64,000 nucleotides of DNA from contig CP136061.1 in assembly GCA_032622095.1 (NCBI GenBank), positions 92,173,845 through 92,237,844 on the forward strand, read 5' to 3'. The notes beneath the pieces were generated by a model. The model was not told the DNA's origin. It did no database searches and saw nothing but the letters and a program-made list of their open reading frames with translations. Below, one piece after another: positions 1 to 11,040 of the stretch. The position numbers and the translations under genes are program-made. Position 1 is the first letter of the stretch, and every line of letters begins with the position of its first letter. This DNA is from Siphonodentalium dalli. Taxonomy: Eukaryota; Mollusca; Scaphopoda; Gadilida; Siphonodentaliidae.

Positions 1-178
1 CAACTCGTTGATTTTCTACTACACAACTCGTTGATTTTCTACTACACAACTCGTGACCTCGAATTACTACATAACTCGTTGAATTTACTACACAAATCGT
101 GAGATTCCACAGCACTCGTCGATTCTTACTACAGAACACTTGAGCTACCAAATACAAAACTCGTGATCTCGCTGTTTT
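1..178. repeat. Degenerate tandem repeat, ACTCGT block 1
   Basis: About 20-25 bp units built on ACTCGTTGATTTTCTACTAC, drifting towards ACTCGTGAGCTACCAC-like variants. The same motif family, in the same orientation, returns at 1665-1775 and 3465-3688. The three blocks look like one ancient array split by later insertions. There is no coding potential. The array probably continues left of the window. Confidence 0.75.
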
Positions 179-258
179 CGAGACGATGTCCAGCTATGGT
201 CCGAAAAATGGGCAAAACCGAGGACATTGAGACCAAATTCGAGAGAGGGTAATCATCT

Positions 259-1630
259 CTGGTCAAGTGGTCCTACTAATTTGCTATGATGCTGGTAGGG
301 CAAACTGGTGCTGTTAACAAAAAGTACCGTTATATTTTTTAACTTGTCTTTTTCGCGGTGTTCCGATAATCTGAACATACACAGGAAAAGCCGTTATGCG
401 TATCAAGAATTAAAAAACATTTATTGCGTAATATTTTTAATACTGGTTGTATTGGTATTTGAAAATCGACTATATTCAAGATGGTTATTCACGTTTTAGA
501 AATAACAGCACAGGCATTATTATATTTTTCAAATATATATATATGCTCTTGAATGTTTCATACACAAACTGGTTTCTTGAATGTTTCATACACACACCGG
601 TTTCTTGAATGTTTCATACACACACCGGTTTCAGAATGTTTCATACACACACCGGTTTCTTGAATGTTTCATACACACACTGATTTCTTGAATGTTTCAT
701 ACACACCCTGGTTTCTTGAATGTTTCATACAGACACCGGTTTCTTGAATGTTTCATACACACACTGGTTACTTGAATGTTTCATACACACCGGTTTCTTG
801 AATGTTTCATACATACACCGGTTTATTGAATGTTTCATACAGACACTGGTTACTTGAATGTTTCATACACACACCGGTTTCTTGAATGTTTCATATACAC
901 ACCGGTTTCTTGAATGTTTCATACACACGCTGATTTCTTGAATGTTTCATACACACACCGGTTTCTTGAATGTTTCATACACACACCGGTTTCTTGAATG
1001 TTTCATACACACACCGGTTTCTTGAATGTTTCATACACACACCGGTTTCTTGAATGTTTCATACAGACACCAGTTTCTTGAATGTTTCATACACACACTG
1101 GTTTCTTGAATGTTTCATACACACACTGGTTTCTTGGATGTTTCATACACACACTGGTTTCTTGAATGTTTCATACACACACTGGTTTCTTGAATGTTTC
1201 ATACACACACTGGTTTCTTGAATGTTTTATACACACACTGGTTTCTTGAATGTTTCATACACACACTGGTTTCTTAAATGTTTCATACACACACTGGTTT
1301 CTTGAATGTTTCATACACACACTGGTTTCTTGAATGTTTAATACACACACTAGTTTCTTGAATGTTTAATACACACACTAGTTTCTTGAATGTTTTATAC
1401 ACACACTGGTTTCTTGAATGTTTTATACACACACTGGTTTCTTGAATGTTTCATACACACACTGGTTTTTTCTCAATTCACTCGGATTAGACAAACACCG
1501 CGAAAATTACAAGTTTAGAAAAAAATAACGGTACTTTTTCGTAACGGCATCAGTTCGCCCTACCCGCATCATAGCAATTCAGCAGGACCACCAGCATCAT
1601 AGCATCATTAGCAGGACCCACTTGACCAGG
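259..1630. mobile_element. Foldback-type element with minisatellite core
   Basis: Two inverted arms bound this element: 259-375 (TGGTCAAGTGG... to ...CGGTGTTCCGATAATCTGA) and 1481-1630, its diverged reverse complement. Both arms contain the same words in opposite orientation, such as AAAAGTACCGTTAT, TTCGCGGTGTT and GCTATGATGCTGG. The right arm has an extra internal duplication of the GCTATGATGC segment. The space between is almost entirely the 28-bp minisatellite. It sits inside the ACTCGT array, which resumes on its right, so it reads as an insertion. No transposase is present and the class cannot be assigned. A clean target-site duplication was not found. Confidence 0.6.
548..1468. repeat. 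28-bp minisatellite, about 33 units
   Basis: Consensus CTTGAATGTTTCATACACAC followed by ACCGGTTT or ACTGGTTT. The unit length is 28 bp with rare 2-bp deletions. Left of about 1075 most units carry ACCGG, interspersed with ACTGGTTA and GATT variants. Right of that point every unit carries ACTGG or ACTAG. Since 28 is not a multiple of three, the array does not encode a repeat protein. It forms the core of the foldback element described separately. Confidence 0.95.
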
Positions 1631-1664
1631 GGTGGTAACTGCGTATTGGGTAAAAAAAACTCAA

Positions 1665-1775
1665 AATCTACTGATTTTCTACTACAGAACACGTGACCTC
1701 AAATTACTACATCGTGGATGTTACTACATAACTCGTTAGCTACCACAAAACTCGTCAGTTAAACGGACCTTTCGT
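1665..1775. repeat. Degenerate tandem repeat, ACTCGT block 2
   Basis: Continuation of the block at 1-178 in the same orientation (CTGATTTTCTACTAC, ACTCGTTAGCTACCAC). It lies directly to the right of the foldback element, as expected if that element split the array. Confidence 0.7.
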
Positions 1776-2466
1776 AAAACTCGGTTTGATGTGTTTTTCA
1801 AAGAACCACTCGCAAAACAAATCATGATATAGGCTTGAGGAATGTCTGTGTTAATGGACACATCAAATTTACCCCATTGTCACCGTTAAGTCCAGCTCGA
1901 CTAATGCATTCCTTGTGATGTTGGCGCAGAGAGGACAGCGCACCATTAGGGTATTCTTTGTAGGCAACAAAAGACTGTTTAATACTGTGAGTCGCGAAGT
2001 ACGGTGTGTAAAACATACACAACTGCCTATGTACACCACTCCACTATCATAAGATATCTAAGTACCGATAGGTAATATTCGAGTACATTATTGAAGATAT
2101 CGGTTTAGACATTAGTTCTCTCTGTAAGTCCTATATATATATATTACAACAGTTCTTATCGTGGAAATGTGTTTACTTATCCTTCCATACTTGCAGCGAT
2201 GATACTGCATTGCATCGGTCAATACTGGCATAGAAAATAACGCTCAGGGGACACTCGACGTGAACCAAAGCAATCTAAATATGCTGCGGGCGTGAGGAAA
2301 CTGGGATATTTTCCGAACTTGTTTTCTGGTAACTAATGAGGATAAATAACATATTGAGTCAAAATCGATCTCCAAAGTAGCTGACGCGGAAGATGAATAG
2401 ACAATTGTGAGTCGTAGGTACACCACGAAAACTGACGCATTGATGCACCGTATTGTCGAGAAAAAT
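1776..2466. other. Non-coding stretch, nothing recognised
   Basis: No exon-like reading frame with splice signals was found on either strand. There is a short AT run near 2133-2143. Part of the sequence may be older transposon flank. Confidence 0.4.
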
Positions 2467-2924
2467 GTGACCCGCCATATCAAATCCAGTCGTAAGTCGG
2501 GATATTTTTTACACTGTGCCAATGCATTCTCTTATATATGCGAGTCGACCATATGTCGCCTCGCATATATAAGAGAATGCATTGGCCTAACAATTTTTTA
2601 TCATGTTTTTTAAATAAATGTTTCTTACAATTTTTAGGACATAAAATAAAAAACATCCATTACCCTGCATGGAGTCCCACACATATATAGAAGCATATAG
2701 AAGAGAGTCGTCTGCTCAAGTTTGTATGGGGCTCTGTATGGGTGAAATTATAAAATTGTTAAAGAATACAATAACAAATTATTAAAATTGTAAAAAATTG
2801 TTAGGCCAATGCATTCTCTTATATATGCGAGACGACCTATGGTCGACTCGCATATATAAGAGAATGTATTGGCACAGGGTAAAAACAATCCCGACTTACG
2901 ACTGGATTTGATATGGCGGGTCAC
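2467..2924. mobile_element. MITE with GTGACCCGCC termini and two 67-bp hairpins
   Basis: The element starts GTGACCCGCCATATCAAATC and ends with the reverse complement (GATTTGATATGGCGGGTCAC). Just inside each terminus lies a near-perfect 67-bp hairpin, at 2519-2585 and 2806-2872, in opposite orientations, so the arms are complementary over more than 100 bp. The unique middle runs from about 2600 to 2790. At 458 bp with no ORF it is non-autonomous. A related copy lies at 3080-3417. The termini do not match a superfamily I can name, and the flanking bases give no convincing target-site duplication. Confidence 0.8.
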
Positions 2925-3079
2925 AAATGACAACATGTTACTGCTCCGGGCGTTAGATATGACTGCCAGACAGTATGGGTAATAGTAGGAGTCTGAACAA
3001 ATGGGGGAAATGAGGAAACCGAGGAAACTGAGACCAAATTCGAGTCCAGCGATGGTCTGAACAATCGAATTCACTATAT

Positions 3080-3417
3080 GTGATCCGCCATATCAAATCC
3101 AGTCGTAAGTCGGGATTTTTTTACCCTGTGCCAATGCATTCTCTTATATATGCGAGTCGACCATAGGTCGCCTCGCATATATAAGATAATGCATTGGCCT
3201 AACAATTTTTTACAATTTTAATAATTTTTTCTTGTATTCTTTAACAATTTTATAATTTCACCCATACAGAGCCCAGACAAACATGGGCAGACGTCACTCT
3301 TCTATATGCTTCTATATATGTGTGGGGCTCTCTGCAGGGTAACGGATGTTTTTTATTTTATGTCCTAAAAATTGTAAGAAACAGATATTTAAAATTGGAT
3401 TTGATATGGCGGGTCGC
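3080..3417. mobile_element. Second GTGAYCCGCC MITE, middle inverted, one hairpin lost
   Basis: It has the same termini as 2467-2924 (GTGATCCGCCATATC on the left, GATATGGCGGGTCGC on the right) and one intact hairpin at 3131-3197. The middle segment is in the opposite orientation relative to the first copy: the CATACAGAGCCC and ATATGCTTCTATATATG words are reverse-complemented. The right-hand hairpin is missing, with sequence passing from ATATTTAAAA straight into the terminal repeat. It therefore looks like an inversion or opposite-orientation copy with a right-arm deletion. Confidence 0.75.
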
Positions 3418-3464
3418 ACAAAGTCCAAACTGATCTTCGAAAAGACAAAAAAATGTTACTTCAA

Positions 3465-3688
3465 AACGATTTTCTACCGCATAACTCGTTAGCTTGTTTT
3501 CTACTACTGTCTACACAACTCGTTGATTTCCTACCACAGAACTCGTGAATAGATATGAACACAAATTATTCCATAACTCGTTGAATTTACTACATAACTC
3601 GAGAGCTATATCACAGAACTCGGCGATTGTTACTACAGAACTCGTGAGCTACCACACACCTCGTTAGTTACTACAAAACTCGGCGTAA
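3465..3688. repeat. Degenerate tandem repeat, ACTCGT block 3
   Basis: Third block of the ACTCGT/CTACTAC family, more diverged, in the same orientation as blocks 1 and 2. It ends against the duplicated intron block at 3695. Confidence 0.65.
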
Positions 3689-3694
3689 CACCAA

Positions 3695-4200
3695 GTCACA
3701 TCCGGCCACCATAGCTCTTAACACTGTGCCATAAATCCAGCTCATTAATCATGAGTGGACCACATTGCATATCAACATTTTTTTTCTTTGGGCTGGAATA
3801 TTTGTGACTGTTTTATTGTTCATTATATAATATATGTGGGTATGGTGCTACATTAAGCAATTAAAAATCTATTTAAATATTATGATATAAATGAAGCCTC
3901 CTCTCAAAGCTATTTGATGATTGTGTGAAATTATTAATTATTCTCGCAGTTCTCGGTACCTAATAGGACAAAAAAGAAACTAATATTTCAACCTCTCAGC
4001 TGTATTAAAATCCATTGTTCTTATTGTCTCTTTATAATTGCTCAGCTTATATATACAATGAAGATGATCATATTATATGTGAAATTACAGATTTTTCACC
4101 AGAGAGAGCCAGAGCAAATGGTTGTTGAAAATATTTTTCCATTGTTGGCCTAACATTGCTGGATTTATGCAAAACGTGCGTCCCCCTTAATATGAAGTTG
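3695..4200. repeat. Duplicated intron block, copy 1 (contiguous)
   Basis: 3720-3830 aligns with about 27455-27570 (shared words CTTAACACTGTG, TTTGTGACTG, ATTATTCATT or ATTGTTCATT). 3835-4200 aligns with about 30318-30580 (shared ATTAAAATCCATTGTT or similar, GCTGGATTTATGCAAAAC, CCCCCTTAA). In this copy the two halves are contiguous. In the 27-30 kb copy about 2.7 kb of other sequence separates them. Relative to the minus-strand exon at 4235-4411, the block starts about 35 bp into the downstream intron. Confidence 0.7.
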
Positions 4201-4234
4201 TTGCACTTAACTTTCTTAATACATGTAGGCTCAC

Positions 4235-4411
4235 CCTCAGTCTCCTTTAAGATTTTCCGAATTGCATGAAATGTCAAGTTGCTATCCACAACTGCCAGCT
4301 TGGCTCCCATCCCACCACATGCGTCACGTGCTCCATGCCACGTGACTGGCCCCGCCTCAAACAGCATGCATCTACCTCCAATCGTATACTGGTTCGGATC
4401 ACATGTCAACT
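4235..4411 (-). CDS. Internal exon: N-terminal half of a C-type lectin domain
   Basis: On the minus strand a 177-bp exon runs from just after an acceptor (TGTATTACAG, bases 4420-4412) to a strong donor (GAGG then GTGAGC, donor GT at 4234-4233). Two bases precede the first full codon and one base follows the last, so the exon is phase 1 at both ends. The 58 codons read Thr-Cys-Asp-Pro... with a first cysteine pair 10 residues apart (long-form CTLD), then the W-H-G-A-R-D-A-C helix motif and G-A-K-L-A-V-V-D-S. This matches the first half of C-type lectin domains, which usually bind glycans or proteins outside the cell. The second half (the WIG and WND regions) is not in the window and would lie left of position 1. 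It may be exon 2 of the gene whose first exon is at 30598-30898. A pseudogenic orphan exon is also possible, although no stop or frameshift is seen. Confidence 0.75.
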
Positions 4412-5086
4412 CTGTAATACAGATAGTTCATATAGTTCAAAATCATAGTAGGTCCAGTTCAAACTTCCAAACCCGTGTACAAATTGGACAGGGCTCACGT
4501 GTATAAACAAGATAAACTGAGAGATATCTATCATTTATTTTCGTGATGTGTGTATGTATAATCAGCATCATATACAAAAAAAATTCGGAATATAAAATAA
4601 ACACCCGACTAATAAGGCCAATATGTCACTCTTAATATCAATCATTCCGCACACGTATATGTATTTATTATACGCTCAACAGTGAATTATAGAAAAAAAA
4701 AGCGTTTAGATAAATATACCAGAAGGGGATATAGAAGAATATACTTTCACACTAGCTCGCGCGTGCGACCGATTCACTTGCGCGTACCAATGTGCTACCG
4801 GAATATTTCAAGCCGTTTCAAAACAATATTATATTAACTGATATTATTAGAGTTATAATTAAAATATATTTTATGTTGAAATTCGACATATTTATGGAGG
4901 GGAATAAAGGGAAGAATAAGGGAACTATATTTTTATATTCTGCGGATGCTGAAGTAGAATTACGTGAACAGGCAGCGATCAGCTGATTGCTTCAAAAATG
5001 ATGCATCGATTGAAGACGATTGTGAGATCATTTATCGTCGTAAATAGTGAATTTCTTTGGAAATGCGTATAATAAAAGAATATCAG
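4412..5086. other. Non-coding stretch upstream of the lectin exon
   Basis: AT-rich sequence, intronic if the lectin exon is expressed. No tandem repeat, terminal repeat or exon-like frame is convincing. Confidence 0.4.
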
Positions 5087-7887
5087 CAGTCAGATGCTCG
5101 TAGCCCGTTTATATATAACCATGGGTATATGCCAGATATAACCGTACACAAAAAACGCCGTTCTTTTCACCGTGTATTTATCCATGTTGTGCGTGCCTGT
5201 GGCTAGCTGTCCGTAACATGGTGCCCGGTGTTTTGCTTTGAAACGTAATCATGTTCGACTGGTGTTGTCAGATTGGTAATATGAGATTAGCGGTTTCTAT
5301 GTCTTGTCTGGTCACATTTACTGTTTGAACTTTGTTTGAAATAGACGCACTTTTTATACTAGAATTTGCGCAACAGGAGCGCAGGGAAATCGCACGTCGA
5401 TCTGGTTTAAGGGGTTTTAGAAAAAAGTATTTATATGATATAGACAGAGACGTGGCGACAGGGGTGGGGTTGGGATGTCTCACCCACCCAACTTTGGTCA
5501 AAATGTTCAACAGTTGGAAATTTCATACCTGCCAAAACATTAGTTGGAAATTTCACACCAACATTAAGTTGAAAATGTTCTTGTAGTTTGATTTTCAAAC
5601 AATTTATTTGCATATTTTCCTATTTTTGGCAAATATTTTGGACTGAAATGGTCATCAGTCGGAAATTTCCAACCTTAGGAGGGTGATAAGTTGGAAATTT
5701 CCAACACTTGGACAGGTTTTGTCCTGGTCCCTCCCCTGTGGCCAGTCAAAAAACTGCTAGTTAATTTAAGAAAACAATATTGTCATGCATTTGGTAAATA
5801 TTGTCATTGGAATTGTCATCTATTGGGGGTGTCAGGTTTGAAATGTCCAACTCTAGGAAGGTTTGAGGCTAGTCTAGATGCTAGGATTTTGAGATTTTCT
5901 TGTTCAGATTAAAAAAAAATTGCCGACTATCGTTGTCATTGTCCATTCCCCCGTGGCCAATACAAAACTGCAAAACAATATTTTACTTCATTTGGTGAAA
6001 CTTGTGGACTGAAATAGTCATCAGTTGGAGAGTGTTCCAACCTGAGGGGGAGTATGAGGTTTGAAATTTCCAACACCAGGAAAGGTTCAGTTGAGGTCAG
6101 TCTAGATGCATGCTAGGATTTAATATTTTCTTTTATAGTTTTAAAATTTTTCTCACACCGGGCCGAAGAACCATGGTCAACCCGGTGTGTCCCCGCCTCT
6201 TGCCCGTAGCCGTGGGCATTTGTCTGGAGTTAGACCATTAGATGTTATGATTTATGCAATTGTTCAGGTTAAACTATCTGAATTTTCAAACCTGGAATAT
6301 AGGTTTAAAAAAAATATATATAGGATATTAGGCGTGAGCACTGATGTAAGGGGATGGTGCAAATGGAATTTGTGTTTGGGGTGATTCTGATTCAAGGGGG
6401 TGCAGTTGGAATTTCCCATGGTGGACACCCCCTAACGGAAACCATATAGCCACGTCCCTGGATATAGAGAGGCAAACAGAACGATACCATATATATACAA
6501 TATGCGGTTGCATCTAATTTGGATTTATTGGGATGTCTTTAGTGCACTTTTGTGGTTACGATGGCTCATTTCCCCCTGATTTCTGTTCAATATAATTATG
6601 GTCTTCTTCTTTAAAAGTGTTATATGATTTCAAACAGGGGTGGCACCAGGATATCCCCGACAGGGGGCGGGCTTTAGCTGCCGGGTTGACAATTACATAA
6701 CTCACCGACGGGGGATGGCTATGACTCCCCGACAGGGCTGGGATGTAGCCGCTGACTCCCCCCGGTGCCACCCAACATAACTTAGTATCGATTATTTAGA
6801 ATGGGGTGTCAAGTAGGGACTTGTCGACAGGGGTGGTTAAATTATGCAGGGGTCTTACCCCCAATTGTAGTCATACCTAATACCCCGAGCAAAATTAATT
6901 GGAAAATTCACACCAAAATTAGGTTGAAATTGTTCTCGTAGTTTGATTTTCCAACACTTTCTCAGTGACGAATTCGTTGTTTTTAGACCAACATTTGCAT
7001 ATTTCCCTTTCATTTGCAAAATTATGGACTCAAATGGCCATCAGTTGGCAATTTTGAAACCTATGGGTGAGTGTCAGGTTAATAATTTCCCAGAATTGGA
7101 AAACTTGAGGCCGGTCTAGGATTGTCAAATGTTCATGATCATATTTCAAAAATGTTCTCACATCGGGCCTAACCATCGGCCGACCCGTGGGTTCTGTGTC
7201 CTTGCCAGTAGTTACTCGCTAATTAATTTAAGAAAAAATAGATCGGGGTGTAAATTTGTGTGGTGTTATACCACTAGATGTTAAGATGTTTTAATCTCAT
7301 ACTGGGCCGAACCATCTGTTTCACCCCCCCCCCCCGCACGACAAGTGGCCACAAAATTACTGGTTCATTTGAAATAGTCTACCATCTGGTAGTCTGTGAG
7401 GGAACATTTGGGAAAAATCAAAGGGGGGGGGGGTGCAAATTGATTTACGCAAACTTATGAGTTTGGTGTGGTTCAATGGGGTGGGTGCAGTTGGAAATTC
7501 CAAGGTGGAGACCACCCCAACGAAAACCCTCTAACCAAGTATCGAGTGCCAAATATCCCACACTCAACCAGGAGTGCCTCTCGCAACTTTAGTTTCTGCC
7601 CTCGGCATTGGCTTATTTGTTTCTTATCCGAGAATACACTTCACCGGCGGCAATGTATTAACCATACTCTGAAATAAAACGCTTCCGTGACGATCACGCG
7701 ATAAAGTCGTGCTGCAAGTAAGACGATAATTGTGTTGTAGAAATTATATGGAAGACCGATTGTCAAAAAATTCAACATCAAAATACACAGGGCAAGACTT
7801 ATCGATCCAAACTGTGGAGTGTGTTTTCGTTGTGTATTTTTCGCATATACCATGGTTATATATAAACGGGCTACGAGCATCTGACTG
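5087..7887. mobile_element. Degraded TIR-bounded element, about 2.8 kb
   Basis: The left edge CAGTCAGATGCTCGTAGCCC recurs as its reverse complement at the right edge, and the match continues for about 45 bp in total (TTTATATATAACCATGG in both arms). The interior holds G- and C-rich segments of a dispersed family. Shared words are CCGGGCCGA, TCTGGAGTTAGACC, GATGTTA, GTGCAGTTGGAATTTCC and GTGGACACCCCC. The same family recurs at 21.5-22.1 kb, 40.2-40.6 kb, 50.3-50.7 kb and 52.3-52.7 kb. A short open stretch at about 5332-5470 encodes Glu/Arg/Lys-rich residues (QQERREIARRS), possibly a transposase N-terminus, but no family can be assigned. No intact transposase is present. Confidence 0.5.
6638..6773. 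mobile_element. Short MITE remnant, CAGGGGTGGCACC termini
   Basis: Begins CAGGGGTGGCACC and ends GGTGCCACCC, with G/C-rich CCCCGACAGGG words repeated inside. CAGGG-type termini suit hAT-like non-autonomous elements. The right end lacks the last three bases and no 8-bp target-site duplication is visible, so the call is tentative. It is nested in the 5087-7887 element. Confidence 0.4.
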
Positions 7888-8001
7888 CTAGTGTTTTTTG
7901 AGTGGATACCGAAAAATATGTCATTTAAGCCGCTCGCGAAAATAAACATTTGTCTCGCTCACGCATGACATATTTTTCGGTATCCACTCAAAAAACACTA
8001 G
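7888..8001. repeat. Perfect 37-bp inverted repeat (114-bp hairpin)
   Basis: 7888-7924 (CTAGTGTTTTTTGAGTGGAT...ATGTCAT) is the exact reverse complement of 7965-8001, with a 40-bp spacer. Both outer ends are CTAG. It lies between the right terminus of the 5087-7887 element and the first Helitron-like unit. It could be a tiny MITE or a recent palindromic insertion. The perfection of the arms implies youth. Confidence 0.85.
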
Positions 8002-8004
8002 ATA

Positions 8005-8430
8005 TCTCATATATATTTTGAAGACCTCTGTTTGTCTGTCTGTATGTATGTCATTTATACAAATCTACGATTCTCGACCGATCGGGACGAAACTTGGTAC
8101 GTGTGTGTAGTTTGACCAGGCGGTGGACGTTGTCGTATTGGCGAGCCCGTGTGGCGCCATCTTCGTGCATGCGCAGACGAGATCTCGGAAACGGGTTGAG
8201 CTATCGACTTGAAATTTGCTATGTGAATGTATCTTGCCCGGGATACGAATTTTATCGGGTCGCCTGAGCCCGTGCGACGTCAGCTTCGCGCATGCGCAGA
8301 CGAGATCTCGGAAACGGGTGGAGCTATCGACTTGAAATGCATGCGAAGACCAGATCTCGGAAACGTGTGGAGCTATCGACTTGAAATTTGGTTTTTAAAT
8401 AGCCCGGACAACGTCGGGCTCATCGGCTAG
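8005..8430 (+). mobile_element. Helitron-like unit 1 (family 1)
   Basis: A 5' TC follows host A at 8004. A TGTCTGTATG-type microsatellite leader follows, then the motif CGATCGGGACGAAACTTGG, two to three partial 122-bp core repeats, the 3' hairpin GCCCGGACAACGTCGGGC and CATCGGCTAG. It is the shortest of the seven family-1 units. Confidence 0.8.
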
Positions 8431-9047
8431 TCTCATATATATTTTGAAGACCTCTGTCTGTTTGTCTGTATGTATGTTTGTCTGTCATTTATACAAATCT
8501 ACGATTCTCGACCGATCGGGACGAAACTTGGTACGTGTGTGTAGTTTGACCAGGCGGTGGAAGATGTCGTATTGGCGAGCCCGTGCGGAGCCCGTGCGGA
8601 GCCCGTGCAGCGCATGCGCAGACGAGATCTCGGAAACGGGTGGAGCTATCGACCTGAAATTTGGTATGTGAATGTATCTTGTCCCGGATACGAATTTTAT
8701 CGGGTCGCCGATCCCGTGCGACGCCAGCTTCGCGCATGCGCAGACGAGATCTCGGAAACGGGTGGAGCTATCGACTTGAAATTTGGTATGTGAATGTATC
8801 TTGCCCCGGATACGAATTTTATCGGGTCGCCGAGCCCGTGCGATGCCAGCTTCGCGCATGCGCAGACGAGATCTCGGAAACGGGTGGAGCTATCGTCTTG
8901 AAATTTGGTATGTGAATGTATCTTGCCCCGGATACCAATTTTATCGGGTCGCCGAGACCGTGCGACGCCTGCCTCGGAAACGGGTGGAGCTATAGACTTG
9001 AAATTTGGTTTTTGAATAGACAGGAAAACGTCGGGCTCATCGGCTAG
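8431..9047 (+). mobile_element. Helitron-like unit 2 (family 1)
   Basis: Carries the clearest core array. The GACGAGATCTCGG anchor recurs at 8621, 8743 and 8865, a 122-bp period. The 3' hairpin is mutated (GACAGGAAAACGTCGGGC), and the same mutated version ends unit 3, so those two share a recent source. The leader contains GGAGCCCGTGC triplication near 8577-8605. Confidence 0.8.
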
Positions 9048-9534
9048 TCTCATATCTATTTTGAAGACTTCTGTCTGTTTGTATGTTTGTTTGTCATTTA
9101 TACAAATCTACGATTCTCGACCGATCGGGACGAAACTTGGTACGTGTGTGTAGTTTGACCAGCCGGTGGACGTTGTCGTATTGGCGAGCCCGTGCGGCGC
9201 CCGGGCGGCGCCCGTGCGGCGCATGCGCATACGAGATCTCGGAAACGGGTGGAGCTATCGACTTGAAATTTGCTATGTGAATGTATCTTGCCCCGGATAC
9301 GAATTTTATCGGGTCGCCGAGCGCGTGCAACGCCAGCTTCGCGCATACGCAGACGAGATCTCGGAAACGGGTGGAGCTATCGACTTGAAATTTGGTATGT
9401 GAATGTATCTTGCCCCGGATACGAATTTTATCGGGTCGCCGAGACCGTGCGACGCCAGCCTCGGAAACGGGTGGAGCTATCGACTTGAAATTTGGTTTTT
9501 GAATAGACAGGAAAACGTCGGGCTCATCGGCTAG
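9048..9534 (+). mobile_element. Helitron-like unit 3 (family 1)
   Basis: The leader (CTTCTGTCTGTTTGTATG, ACCAGCCGGTGG) matches unit 6. It has two core repeats, one with the variant GCGCATACGCAG. It ends with the same mutated hairpin as unit 2. Confidence 0.8.
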
Positions 9535-10367
9535 TCTCATATATATTTTGAAGACCTCTGTATGTTTGTCTGTCTGTATGTTTGTTTGTCATTAATACAA
9601 ATCTACGATTCTCCACCGATCGGGACGAAACTTGGTACGTGTGTGTAGTTTGGCCAGGCGGTGGACGTTGTCGTATTGGCGAGCCCGTGCGACGCCCGCT
9701 TCGCGCATGCGCAGACGAGATCTCGGAAACGGGTGGAGCTATCGACTTGAAATTTGGTATGTGAATGTATCTTGCCCCGGATACGAATTCTATCGGGTCG
9801 CCGAGCCCGTGCGACGCCAGCTTCGCGCATGCGCAGACCGGATCTCGGAAACGGGTAGAGCTATCGACTTGAAATTTGGTTTTTGAATAGCCCGGACAAC
9901 GTCGGGCTGGGTAGAGCTATCGACTTGAAATTTGGTCGACGAGCCAGTGCGACGCCAGCTTCGCGCATGCGCAGACGAGATCTCGGAAACGGGTGGAGCT
10001 ATCGACTTGAAGACGAGATCTCGGAAACGGGTGGAGCTATCGACTTGAAATTTGGTATGTGAATGTATCTTGCCCCGGGTACGAATTTTATCGGGTCGCC
10101 GAGCCCGTGCGACGCCAGCTTCGCGCATGCGCAGACCAGATCTCGGAAACGGGTGGAGCTATCGACTTGAAATTTGGTTACTTGAAATTTGCTATGTGAA
10201 TGTATCTTGCCCCGGATACGAATTTTATCGGGTCGCCGAGCCCGTGCGACGCCAGCTTTGCGCATGCGCAGACCAGATCTCGGAAACTGGTAGAGCTATC
10301 GACTTGAAATTTGGTTTCTGAATAGCCCGGACAACGTCGCCCGGACAATGTCGGGCTCATCGGCTAG
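9535..10367 (+). mobile_element. Helitron-like unit 4 (family 1), internal fossil end
   Basis: The longest family-1 unit. The leader variant ATTCTCCACCGATCGGG is shared only with unit 5. At 9890-9907 it contains a full internal copy of the 3' hairpin that runs on into core sequence (GGGTAGAGCTATCGAC) without the CATCGGCTAG tail. The true 3' end is a doubled hairpin (CCCGGACAACGTCGCCCGGA...). It differs from unit 5 by an extra core segment around 10000-10150. Confidence 0.8.
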
Positions 10368-11040
10368 TCTCATATATATTTTGAAGACCTCTGTATGTTT
10401 GTCTGTCTTTATGTTTGTTTGTCATTAATACAAATCTACGATTCTCCACCGATCGGGACGAAACTTGGTACGTGTGTGTAGTTTGGCCAGGCGGTGGACG
10501 TTGTCGTATTGGCGAGCCCGTGCGGCGCCCGCTTCGCGCATGCGCAGACGAGATCTCGGAAACGGGTGGAGCTATCGACTTGAAATTTGGTATGTGAATG
10601 TATCTTGCCCCGGATACGAATTCTATCGGGTCGCCGAGCCCGTGCGACGCCAGCTTCGCGCATGCGCAGACCGGATCTCGGAAACGGGTAGAGCTATCGA
10701 CTTGAAATTTGGTTTTTGAATAGCCCGGACAACGTCGGGCTGGGTAGAGCTATCGACTTGTAATTTGGTCGACGAGCCCGTGCGACGCCAGCTTCGCGCA
10801 TGCGCAGACGAGATCTCGGAAACGGGTGGAGCTATCGACTTGAAATTTGGTTACTTGAAATTTGCTATGTGAATGTATCTTGCCCCGGATACGAATTTTA
10901 TCGGGTCGCCGAGCCCGTGCGACGCCAGCTTCGCGCATGCGCAGACCAGATCTCGGAAACTGGTAGAGCTATCGACTTGAAATTTGGTTTCTGAATAGCC
11001 CGGACAACGTCGCCCGGACAACGTCGGGCTCATCGGCTAG
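10368..11040 (+). mobile_element. Helitron-like unit 5 (family 1), near-copy of unit 4
   Basis: Near-identical to unit 4 along the leader, first core repeats, internal hairpin (10723-10740) and doubled 3' hairpin, but shorter by about 160 bp of core sequence. Adjacent near-copies point to local tandem amplification rather than independent insertions. Confidence 0.8.

Noticed and set aside
548-1468. Regular 28-bp repeats resembling a CRISPR array.
   Set aside because: Units are directly adjacent with no unique spacers, there are no cas genes, and the genome is eukaryotic.
5332-5586. Possible Harbinger-type transposase N-terminus (ERREIARRSGLRGF).
   Set aside because: Short, ends in repeat sequence, no catalytic domain follows. 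Mentioned within the TIR element but not called a gene.
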